This document shows positions 48,023 to 58,455 of a DNA stretch of 64,000 nt, one piece after another. The notes beneath the pieces were generated by a model, which searched no databases, was not told the DNA's origin, and saw nothing but the letters and a program-made list of their open reading frames with translations. Source of the stretch: Daucus carota subsp. sativus (Eukaryota; Streptophyta; Magnoliopsida; Apiales; Apiaceae); the NCBI RefSeq assembly GCF_001625215.2, contig NC_030389.2, forward strand, positions 31,857,454-31,921,453, written 5' to 3'. The translations under genes and the position numbers were made by a program. The stretch's first letter is position 1. Every line of letters begins with the position of its first letter.

Positions 48023-49500
48023 GATCACTATAAATTTTTAGAACCCTTAATAAATTATATTGCTTGGGATGTAATTTTTCTACAAAAATAACATTGTAAT
48101 TAAGTTGTAACTAAAGAAATAAAGTACAATGTTATTCGCCGAATTCAAAATCTTAATATTCTATATGTTAAGAACCAATTTCTACGCATAGCACTTTTTA
48201 TGAATAACCGCCAAACATTGATGGTTTTTTTAAAAAAAAATCAAAATCTGGCATCTTCTTTTACCTTGTCAATTTTGGCTTTAACAATTTATGAAAACCT
48301 TCATAGTGAGTAGCACTGTGCAGAAGTTTCTTCAAATCATTCTCCAGGAGTCATCCCACTAAAAATAAGAAGCCGAAATTGATAATAATTACAGCTCTAG
48401 AACCTGAAGTTTCTAAATCATCAAGAAAAGAGCTTTAAGATTAAAAGGAACACTGCTTAGCTCACCAGTTTAAGAAAATTTTCAGTATGAAGAAGAAAAT
48501 TCTTCTAATCATTCTGCGTCTTCAAGTCATTCCACTGTATATAAGAGGTGATATTGGTTAGACTTAGATGTAAATTCTTCATTTAATTAATTAACCTTTA
48601 TAGTTAATAAAATAGATATATAAGATAGTTTAATAATTATTAAACAAAAATTGTTTTATCAAAGTAGCAAATGCAGAACGTTGAAAATTTATACAACCCA
48701 TTTCCTAAATACTAATACACACTATTTACAATCTTTAAATCTTAATTTATTCAAGTCTTCTCAATCTCATCAGTTAATATGAGCATGAGAATGAAGAATG
48801 GTAACATAGGTTAGATGTTCCTATACATCTAGATTTGAAGAATTTGTCTACTCTTGGTAATTTATGTCACGGAACATGTATTCATTAGTTGATGGACTAT
48901 TGCGGCTTGTCTTGACTCTTCCTGCATCTACTACTGTAACATCTGGACAAGTTTTTTCGGCTATGAAAATTGTGAAAACAAGTCTCTAAAGAGGAATGGA
49001 AGATTAATTTCTCAGGAATTACTTGTTAGTGTATATCAAAAAAGAGATTGTGGAGACCATTGATGTTGCAGAGATTATTGACTCATTTTATTTAATCAAA
49101 GAAAATTGAGCATATCTCGAATAAATCGGTATGCTTCTACTTTTATTCATTTTAATCCTTCATGTTAGATTCCTAATTCTGCCCCTGCACATTACATAAG
49201 TTGTTATAGTTCAGATAAAAACATAGCAATGAAATTGTAAGTATATATACTCAGGTTTTGATGTTATATGCTACCTTCGATAGTGATACATTTATTTATT
49301 TCCATTGCGAAAAAGAAATACAAACCGCAAAGCCGGTATATATACTTCTTTTAATTGCTGTAACATCAGAAATAGAGGCACTGCATTATATATGTTGCAG
49401 AACGTATACAAGGGCACAACGTCGGGATGTATCGGAATCAGCGAGAAAAGGAGAGCTTCTAAAGGCACCGTTCTAAGATTCACCGATTTAACTGATTATC
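48023..49500. other. Non-genic spacer
   Basis: AT-rich with no supported gene. Short open frames near 49260-49530 lack family resemblance. Confidence 0.45.
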
Positions 49501-49509
49501 ACCTAATTA

Positions 49510-49735
49510 AATGTTATAGATTGTGCCGAGTTAAGTAAGCAAATAAGTCCGGTGCTATTTAGTTTCGCTTATCGTTCTGCGAATAATGTAGCTCATGTGC
49601 TCGCACAAGCTACTTGTTCTATGTCAGACGTAGGGGAGTGGTGCGTTACTCCTCCTAATTTCCTTGTTCATGCTTTAGAGTTGGATTCGATTCGTTAATG
49701 CAAGTTCGATTATATTCAAAAAAAAATACAAAAAA
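49510..49735 (+). pseudogene. LINE-type RNase H fragment (3' part) with A-rich tail
   Basis: Frame 49528-49698 reads ELSKQISPVLFSFAYRSANN, VAHVLAQATCSMSDVGEW, then a proline-rich stretch and a stop. RSANNVAHVLA is the conserved last helix of RVT_3-type RNase H domains in plant LINEs. The run AAAAAAAAATACAAAAAAA at 49718 fits a LINE 3' tail. The first half of such a domain lies far away at 31295. Confidence 0.7.
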
Positions 49736-49739
49736 ATGT

Positions 49740-50232
49740 TATAGTAGCGTACAGGGACGCACAATAAAGCTACATTAAAAAATAGTGAATGAAATTATTG
49801 TATTTGTTCTATTAATTTTAGTTCCTCAGTAGACTTCTGAATCTCATTCAAGCAGATACAGATGAAGGTGTTACTTGTTAATTGCCTCCAGTACCTTGTT
49901 TGTCACGGCAGTGACATGCCACTTCAATTAATGAATTATTGAAGAAGAAAGGCAGGATATAAAATTACGAAGAGTATACACTGAAATTCTGATGAAACAA
50001 TGAAAATGACAGGAGTACTTTAATTCACTTCTGTACAGATTTTCAAGTTATACTTCTCAGTCATTATGTTTCCAAAGATTGCTGAATCAAAATCTACTTG
50101 GTTATAGATTGTAATAATGATTTAATTAAGAGAAGAATAATACCTGAGGCATCTGAGAAACTTCATACATTCTATCTTATAATTTAGAACAACCAGCTCC
50201 ATTTCACCAGAACAAGTAAAACTAGCACAATA
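49740..50232. other. Upstream region of RLP 9
   Basis: AT-rich sequence directly before the ATG of the RLP at 50233. It probably holds that gene's promoter. No motif is decisive. Confidence 0.4.
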
Positions 50233-50292
50233 ATGGCCAAGCCGCTAAGCATGATCAAACTAATGGCCAAGCCGCTAAGCATGATCAAACTA
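50233..50292 (+). repeat. 30-bp perfect tandem duplication in the RLP 9 signal peptide
   Basis: ATGGCCAAGCCGCTAAGCAT plus ten more bases occurs twice, so the frame reads MAKPLSMIKL twice. Either ATG (50233 or 50263) could start the protein; the second gives the normal length seen in the other copies. Confidence 0.95.
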
Positions 50293-52725
50293 CTCTTGTC
50301 TTTGATTTTCATGTTTGTTCCATGCTTGTCTTGTCCTGCTCATCAAAAAAAATCCCTTCTGCAGTTCAAATCCAACTTGCTCGATATGTACCACACCTCA
50401 AACTCGTCATCCTTAGGCTTGGAGTCATGGGATTCCAACTCTGATTGTTGTAATTGGACTAGAGTTGTTTGTAGTTTGCATTCACATGAAATTACAGCTC
50501 TACACCTTAGGTCTTCACTTGCTTTTTCGATACTTCTTACCAAGTACAAAAATCTGGGACCCCATTTATGGCATTAGATCCTTAACGTTTCTTGATATCT
50601 CTTACAGTTATATCCAAGGTGAAATCCCTGGAAACGGTTTGGCTAACCTCACAAAACTAGTTCATTTTGATATGAGTCGCAATTACTTTAATGGTTCGAT
50701 TCCACCAGAACTTTTCAACTTGAGGTTTCTGCAGTTTCTTGATTTAAGTGAAAATTTATTACAGGGTGGTTTAAGTGGTGAAATTGGCAAGCTTGGAAAT
50801 CTGAAGACACTGATGTTGGATCACAATTTTCTTGATGGAAATCTTCCTGTACAGATTGGAAATGTAACAAAATTGAGGCAGTTTTCTGTCAGTCAAAACA
50901 AATTTTCGGGTCCTATTCCAGATTCAGTTTTGAATTTGAAGGGACTGGAATTATTGGATTTGAGGAATAATTATTTGGAACTCCAGATTCCTAGTAAGAT
51001 TGGAAGCTTGTCCAACATTTTCACTTTGGCGTTGAGCAAGAATAGTTTCACAGGATTAATCCCGCCATCGATACGAAACTTGAGCAGATTGGAAACACTT
51101 CAGCTGGAAGATAATATGCTTTCTGGAGATATTCCTTCCTGGTTATTTGATATGGAGAGTATGAAGAATTTATATCTAGGAGGAAACTTACTGAATTGGA
51201 ATAACCTCAAGCTAGTTCCCAATTATATGTTTTCTCATCTCTCTCTCAGATCATGTTTAATTTCTGGAAACATTCCTGAATGGATTTCCACTCAAAAGAA
51301 TCTTGATATCTGGACTTGAGCGACAATCAACTCACTGGAAAATTCCCCCTTTGGCTTGCTGAGATGGAAATTGGAAGTATATTATTGTCACGTAACAAGC
51401 TTAGTGGTAAAATTCCATCTCGCCTTTTCCAATCTACAAGTTTATCAATTTTGATTCTTTCGAGAAATAATTTTTCAGGGGAGTTGCCAGAAAATGTAGG
51501 TGATGCTAATAAGATCCGGGTACTGATGCTCTCGGGAAACAATTTTTCGGGGGCCATCCCAAAATCAGTTGGAGATATGCCTCTGTTAATGATATTGGAC
51601 TTGTCAAGAAACAGATTCTCTGGAAACACCGACACATTCCCAGTTTTTGATCCTGAATGTTCACTATATTATGCTGATCTTTCCTCTAATGAACTATCAG
51701 GTAATTTTCCCCAGTCATTTTGTGCACAAACGACTATTCTTGCACTAGGGGAAAATAAGTTCTCTGGCAATTTGCCTAAAAATCTCACAAATATGAATCA
51801 ACTTCAGTATCTTGATCTCCATAACAACAACATTATCGGTGATTTATCAGAATTTATTTCCCAACTATCCTATCTTCAAGTTTTGAGTCTACGTAACAAC
51901 TCTGTGCATGGCTCGCTGTCATCTAACTCTTTTTAAAACCGAAGTAGCCTCCGAATTCTTGATCTCTCAAGTAACAATCTCGTTGGAAGTATCCCTTCGG
52001 AGTTGGGAAATCTAGTAGAAATGACTGACATCGGTTCTTTCTTTCTAATAAGTATGCGTATCGATGAAATAGAGGTAAACTGGATTGAGTCTATAGTTAC
52101 ATTATTAACTGGCATGTTTACCTCTGTAATTGAGATGAATGACTTGACAGTGAACTGGAAAAATGCTGAACAAGGTATCTCAAGTCGTAGCCGTCATATC
52201 TATTCTTTCCTGGACTTGTCAAGCAATAAGCTGTCAGGTGACATTCCAGTTTCATTAGGGAATCTCAAGGGCCTTAAGTTACTCAATATTTCCAATAATA
52301 AACTTTCTGGATACATACCACAAAGTTTTGGGGATCTTGAGAGTATAGAGACCTTGGACCTATCAAGAAATAATATCGTTGGTACAATTCCACAATCGTT
52401 TACAAAGCTAAAGCAGATATCTGTGTTAGATGTGAGTAACAACAAGCTAAGTGGCCAGATACCACGGGGTGGACAAATGGACACGATGAATGATCTGAGT
52501 CATTTCGCTAACAATAGTGGATTATGTGGGATGCAAATCAGGGTGAAATGTTGGAAAGATGAGCCAACACCAGGTGATGCACAAGAAGATAATGATGGTG
52601 ATGGTAAACAAGCGCCCTGGTTCTTGTGGACAGGACTGTGGATTGGATTTCCGCTTAGCTTTATTGCATCAGTGTCGACAATATTTCTTAGTGGATATTT
52701 TGTTATACCAACATTAAAGTACCAC

Positions 52726-52988
52726 TGTTGTAATTATGTAAATCAGAGTTTGTGTATATCAGAGTTTGTGTATATGTTTCAGTGTGTGAGGTGTGGAACA
52801 GAATAAGGAACAAGAGGTTTTTTTTTAATTTCTGTTATCATTGTTCAATCTTTTGTCTCCTTTATATAATAGGAGAATACAAACCAAATACATGAATGAT
52901 AAAAGATACATGTTCAGATACATCTCCTTAATTCTATGAACCATACTTAATGCACTCCTCAACTTCCATAATATTAGTTTATCCAACA
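52726..52988 (-). repeat. 3' LTR of copia 2 (left on plus strand)
   Basis: It begins TGTTGTAATTATG and ends TTATCCAACA on the plus strand. Both ends are TGTTG/CAACA, so orientation comes from the coding strand. Confidence 0.95.
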
Positions 52989-52998
52989 TATTCCTCCC

Positions 52999-54603
52999 TT
53001 AAACTAATTCCTTGCGATCCTTCATTCCCATCATCCTTTTGTAAGCATCCAGCAAGGCTTTGGACATTGGTTTAGTGAGCACATCTGCAACCTGATCTCG
53101 ACTAGCAACATGACGTAAATGCACATTCTTCTCCTTTACATGCTCCCGAATAAAATGGAATCGAACATCAATGTGTTTACTCCTTTCATGATGCACTGGA
53201 TTCCTGGCAAGCTCAATTGCAGACTTGTTGTCGATGCAAACTTCAGTTGATCTCTGTTGTGGAATTCTCAAATTACTAAGTAACCTTCTTAACCAAATAG
53301 CATGACAAACACAGTGAGAGGCTGCTACATATTCTGCCTCACAGGTTGATAATGCCACTATCGGCTGCTTCTTAGAATACCATGTAAAGGCAGTGTTTCC
53401 CATAAAAAACAAGTAACCAGATGTGCTTTTTCTTTCATCCACATCTCCACACCAATCACTATCAGAATATCCCTGCAATTTGTAGTCCTCAGTTCTGGAA
53501 TAAAACAATCCCAGAGTTTTTGTTCCTTGGATATAACGTAGAATTCTTTTAATTGCCTTCCAGTGTGACTGTTTCGGATCTTCCATAAATCTGCTCATAA
53601 TTCCAACACTATATGCAATGTCGGGTCTTGTGCATGTAAGATATCTCAAGCTTCCAACCAAACTTTGATATAAATTTGCCTCCACTGAATTTCCTCCCTC
53701 AAATTTAGAAAGTTTTGTACCCAATTCCATGGGTGTTGCTGCTGGATGACAGTGCTCCATTCTGAACTTCTTCAATATAGAATTAGCATACGCTTCTTGA
53801 GATATAAAAATTCCTGATTTTTCTTGCTTTACTTCGATTCTAAGAAAAAATTTCATCAAACCCAAATCTGTCATCTCGAATTCTTGGGTCATCTCCTTCT
53901 TAAACTCCTTAATCATCTCTTCATTGTTGCCCATAAAAATAAGATCATCAACATAAAGTGCAACGAATAGTAAATTACCTCGTCTTTCTTTGACATAAAG
54001 AGCAGCTTCATATGGACATTGAACAAATCCATTTTTCTTAAAGTAGGCATCAATGCGAGTGTTCCAAGCTCGTGGCGCCTGTTTTAAACCATATAGTGCT
54101 TTAAACAATCTCAACACCATTCCTTCTTTACCTGGTTTTGCATATCCAGGTGGCTGGTTCACGTACACCTCCTCTTCTAGCTTGCCGTTTAAAAAGGCTG
54201 ATTTTACGTCCATCTGGTAAATAGGCCATTTGTGTTGAGCAGCTTGAGAGATCAGCAGCCTTATTGTCTCCATCCTTGCTACAGGTGCAAAAACTTCATC
54301 ATAATCTATTCCAGCCTTCTGTCGATAGCCCTTTGCTACCAACCTCGCTTTATATCTTTCTACTTCTCCTTGTGCATTTAGTTTCTTCTTATAAACCCAT
54401 TTAACATCGATAGGTTTACATCCTTCTGGAGGTTCCACCAGTTCCCAGGTTTTGTTCTTCTCAATAGCTTTAATTTCATCATCCATTGCTGCTTTCCACA
54501 TCTTATCTTTTACTGCTTCTCCAAAATCTATGTTTTCTGCATCAGCCACCAAACATACTAAGTGCACCTCACCATGTTCATATATATATCTTGTAAACTT
54601 CAA
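52999..54603 (-). pseudogene. Copia 2 reverse transcriptase and RNase H
   Basis: It reads [20 protein letters not shown], then [11 protein letters not shown] and [15 protein letters not shown]. The YVDD box is at about 53953. After it come [13 protein letters not shown] and RNase H with [20 protein letters not shown] and [12 protein letters not shown]. This part is open to its natural stop. It is separated from the rest of pol by the lesions near 54560-54600. Confidence 0.9.
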
Positions 54604-56852
54604 GTTCTAGGATTTCTCGGCTCATCCTCATCTGATTCTTCATTTTTAGCATCAAAACTTGTTGCTGAAATCGTAGAAATCTGAATATCATCTTCTGTTG
54701 TTTCCTTATCATGTGCTTTACTCCAACTCCATACATCATCTTCTTGTATCTTCACATCTCGACTCACAACAACCTTCATAGCAACTGGATCAAGTAGTCT
54801 GTAGGCTTTTGTTTTCTCATCATAGCCAATAAAAATATATTTCTTGCTTTTATCATCCAACTTTGTTCTCCTCTGATCAGGAACATGTGAATATGCCACA
54901 CTCCCAAAAACTTTCAAGTGTGAGACAGTAGGCTTCCTTCCACTCCATAATTCTTGAGGTGTTTTATTCCCCAAGTTTGAATGTGGGCAGCGATTCTGAA
55001 TGTAAACAGAACACTGCACTACTTCTGCCCAGAGTTCTTTTGGCAGTTCCTTGCTCTTTAACATTGATCGAACCATGTCTAGAATTGTTCGATTTTTCCG
55101 TTCAGCCACGCCATTCTGCTGTGGTGAATAAGGGGCTGTTAAGAACCTTCTAATGCCATGTTCTTCACAGTATTCTGTAAAAGCATTTGAAGTATATTCT
55201 CCTCCTCTATCAGAACGCAATCCCATGATTTGCATTCCTGTCTTCTTTTCAACCAGCACTTTGAATTTCTTGAAAACTATTAATGCCTCAGATTTTTCAA
55301 TTAAGAAATAAACCCAAGTTCTTCGAGAATAATCATCAATAAAAGTGATGAAGTACCTCTTGGAGCCATATGATCCAGGTGTGATAGGACCACATATATC
55401 CGTATGCACCAACTCGAGAGGCTTTGAAGCACGATAAGTCGCCTTTTTCTGGAATGAACTCCTTGTTTGTTTTGCCAGCACACAATCTTCACAAAAACCG
55501 CCTGTATGATCCATGCTTGGTAGTCCATGAACCATTCCTTTGTTGGCCAACTCCTTCAAACCACCATAGTGTAAGTGGCCAAGTCTCTTGTGCCATAAAG
55601 TTGCTGTATCTTCTGATTTTGCTTGTAAACATTTCTCCTGTATGTTCTTCAGATTCAGCTTGAACATTCGATTTGGAGACATTTCAGTTTTAGCAACTGT
55701 CCTGCCATTTTTGTCCTTCAAGCACATGACTTTATCTCCCATAAGAATTGAGTATCCTTTTTCAATTAGCTGTCCAAGACTCAGAATATTATTCTTCATG
55801 TCAGGGACATAATACACATCTTCAATTTTTCCTCGTTTGCCATCCTTTCTAGTAAAACATACTTCACCCTTTCCTTTTACTTCTATCTTCGAAGAATCTC
55901 CAAATGACACAACTCCAGAATTTACTTCCTTCAGATTAGTAAAGAGATGTTTGAGGCCAGTCATATGATTGCTGGCCCCACTATCAAGATACCACATAAT
56001 ATCATCTTCAGGAATCATACCTTTGCAGGCCATTAGTAGAACACCTTTGTCTTGTTGCTCCTCCGTTTCGACTAGATTTGCATTTTCCTCAACCTTCTTG
56101 TTAAACCAGCAGTCTTTGGCATAATGTCCAAACTTTCCACAATTGTAACATTCTACAGATCTGCTTCCTCTTCCAGAATATGATCTTCCACCTCTGCCAC
56201 GGCCACGTCCTTGACCACACCAGTTTTGTTGATTTGTCTGCACTTTCTCTTCAAATCTGTTGTTTACAGGACCTCGTCCTCTGCCTCGAGTAAAAAACTG
56301 TTTTGCACGTCCACGTCCTCTTCCTCTACTGTATTGCGTATATAGGACTTTATCTTTGTCTTCAACTGAGACATCAGTTTTCAATACTTGAGATTCTGTC
56401 TCCTCCTTCTTTAGTAATCTTTCTGAATATGCTTGCAGAGATCCCATCAGTTGATCAACAGTCATGGTCTCTATATCATTTGACTCTTCAATAGAGATTC
56501 CAACAAGTTGCAATTTTGTATTCAAAGATCTTAATATTTTTTCATTCACACGTGCATCTTCAATCTTTTCTCCATAATTCTTCATTTGATTTACAACAGA
56601 GGAAACCCTCGTGAAGTAATCCAGGACTGATTCCGTATCTTTCATATGTAAAGACTCAAATTCACCACGTAGAGTTTGTAATCGTACCTTCTTTACTTTG
56701 TCAACACCTTTAAAATTGTTCTGCAAAATCTCCCAGGCCTCCTTTGCTTTTGTTGCAGATGCAATCTTCTCAAACATGCCTTCATCCAGGCCCATATGTA
56801 TAATAGACAGAGCTTGCTGATCTTGTTTTCGAGATTTTGCCAGATTGTTTTT
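54600..56852 (-). pseudogene. Copia 2 gag (3' part), protease and integrase
   Basis: The open frame carries gag AKEAWEILQNNFKGVDKVKK, arginine-glycine tracts (RGRGRGR), and the zinc knuckle CYNCGKFGHYAKDC. Then come the protease WYLDSGASNHMTG, integrase LWHKRLGHLHYGG and core with FIDDYSRRTW and SPQQNGVAERKNR. It ends at TGA near 54602, and an AT dinucleotide run beside it shifts the frame to the reverse transcriptase. Upstream it runs into the MITE, which supplies a false N-terminus. Confidence 0.9.
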
Positions 56853-57397
56853 GGGTTTTATATCAAACTGACCACCTATTTTGTCAAAAAATCTCACTTG
56901 ACCCACCCAAAAAATTTCGGACTCATTTAAGCCACTATAAACCAAATATATATCATTTTACCCACTTCATTATTCATATCTTTTTACTTAATTATTTATA
57001 AAAAATTAACCGTTTATTTTTTTACTACAAAACCACTTCGAGTACTTTCATAATAATTCCTGATATTTATTAAAATAATTTGGGAATTTCTAAAGCAACA
57101 TAGCCATGTAGTTAAATAAAATATATAGTTATAGATATAGTTATATGATCATCCTAGCTATGTTGCTTTAGAAATTTCCAAATTATTTTGATAAATACTA
57201 GGGACTATTATCAAAGTACTCAAAGTGGTTTTGTAGTAAAAAAACAAACGGTTGATTTTTTATAAATGTTTAAGTAAAGAGCTATGAATAGTGATGATAT
57301 ATATTTTGTTTATAGTGGCTTACATGAGTCCAAAATTTTTTGGGTGGGTCAGGTGAGATTTTTTGACGAAATGGGTGGGCATTTTTATATAAAACCC
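56853..57397. mobile_element. Mutator-type MITE in copia 2 gag
   Basis: The ends GGGTTTTATATC and TATATAAAACCC begin inverted arms of over 100 bp (ATCTCACTTGACCCACCCAA on the left, its near-complement on the right). Further inner pairing surrounds GCAACATAGC. The flanks carry GATTGTTTTT at 56843-56852 and 57398-57407, a 10-bp target duplication as in Mutator-like elements. Confidence 0.9.
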
Positions 57398-57407
57398 GAT
57401 TGTTTTT

Positions 57408-57563
57408 CTGCGCTTGATTCAACGCTCCTTCATTCTCTGGTTCCTCGTATCCTTTGTCAACAATTTCCCATGCCTCCTGTGATCCAAGCAAAGCTTTCAT
57501 CCGAATACACCAGTGGCTATAATTTTCTTTGGTAAGTTTTGGAACAGCAAAAGAGTTATTCAT
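57408..57563 (-). pseudogene. Copia 2 gag (N-terminal part)
   Basis: MNNSFAVPKLTKENYSHWCI, then RMKALLGSQEAWEIVDKGY is the start of a copia gag. It is cut off from the remaining gag by the MITE. Confidence 0.9.
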
Positions 57564-57569
57564 GTTTGT

Positions 57570-57587
57570 AGTGCTCTGATACCAAGC
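57570..57587 (-). promoter_or_regulatory. Primer-binding site of copia 2
   Basis: On the minus strand, TTGGTATCAGAGCACT follows the 5' LTR by about two bases. It matches the methionine-tRNA primer site. Confidence 0.9.
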
Positions 57588-57850
57588 TGTTGTAATTATG
57601 TAAATCAGAGTTTGTGTATATCAGAGTTTGTGTATATGTTTCAGTGTGTGAGGTGTGGAACAGCATAAGGAACAAGAGGTTTTTTTTAAATTTCTGTTAT
57701 CATTGTTCAATCTTTTGTCTCCTTTATATAATAGGAGAATACAAACCAAATACATGAATGATAAAAGATACATGTTCAGATACATCTCCTTAATTCTATG
57801 AACCATACTTTATGCACTCCTCAACTTCCATAATATTAGTTTATCCAACA
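57588..57850 (-). repeat. 5' LTR of copia 2 (right on plus strand)
   Basis: It matches 52726-52988 with about three differences (for example GAACAGCATAAGG against GAACAGAATAAGG). Confidence 0.95.
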
Positions 57851-58012
57851 ACCACTCACTTCACTATAGGCATAGATAAATGCAGTGTGTTATCTGGCAC
57901 TTAAAGCCCCTGGACTATTACAAATATTTAGCACGGTTCATAAAATACTTTGTGTAGTTTGTTATCTTCGTTCTTATAGAATTATAGCAAGTTGTAGCTA
58001 TAATAATTAGAT

Positions 58013-58154
58013 GGCTTAATGACCTTTTAACCCTCGAAGTATGGGGTGATGTACCGATGCGGCCTCAAAGTTTGAAAGCGTACCTTTCGACCCTCAATGT
58101 TTGTACGTCGTACCTTTTAACCCTTTTCGATTATACCGGTATAAATTGGAGGGG
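58013..58154 (+). repeat. MULE terminal inverted repeat, left
   Basis: 142 bp running to GGTATAAATTGGAGGGG. Its one difference from the right repeat is TT against TC near 58147. Confidence 0.95.
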
Positions 58155-58455
58155 ACAGAGATGACATTATACCCCTTGTTTCCCTCCAAAATTCTGGACG
58201 ACTCCCGCCACACCCCTTTGCCCTTGATGTTTTATATGTATATATATGTATCATAACTGTGTGTGTTTGTCTTTCTTGTGCAAAAAAAAACAAAAGAAGT
58301 AGAATGAAAATCATTGTCTGACATTAAATTACTTGCAAAAGATGAAGTTAAAAAACATCCCCAAAAGCATTACATAAAATAGTCCAGAAAACAGTCAAAG
58401 TAGCAAATGTCATAGCATTACATACTTAATATCATAGAGGAAAACTTAAAAGAAA

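Larger units (their letters stand above)
52726..57850 (-). mobile_element. Ty1/copia LTR retrotransposon 2 (young, minus strand)
   Basis: LTRs 52726-52988 and 57588-57850 are 263 bp each and differ at about three positions. The target duplication is ACCAC (52721-52725 and 57851-57855). Order on the minus strand is gag, protease, integrase, reverse transcriptase, RNase H. A 545-bp MITE splits gag, and pol has a stop and a small shift, so it is not autonomous now. Confidence 0.97.
50233..57879 (+). pseudogene. RLP 9: near-complete Cf-type receptor-like protein, interrupted by copia 2
   Basis: The best copy in the cluster. It has a signal peptide (LLLSLIFMFVPCLSC), N-terminal cap HQKKSLLQFKSNLLD ... 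NSDCCNWTRVVC, then about twenty extracellular LRRs. An island lies near 52050-52190 (EIEVNWIESIVTLLTGMFTS), followed by three to four LRRs (LDLSSNKLSGDIPVSLGNLK), cap GLCGMQIRVKC, acidic EDNDGDGKQAPW, and membrane helix LWIGFPLSFIASVSTIFLSG. Lesions: frameshift near 50520-50550; one-base deletion near 51308; TAA at 51934; copia insertion after 52725. Beyond the right LTR the final codons and TAA (57877-57879) survive. Such proteins act at the plasma membrane with SOBIR1/BAK1-type kinases. As it stands no full protein is made. Confidence 0.85.

Noticed and set aside
56853-56945. Apparent N-terminus (MVYSGLNESEIFW) of copia 2 gag-pol
   Set aside because: It is read through from the inserted MITE and is not part of the element protein; the true gag start lies beyond the MITE at 57563.
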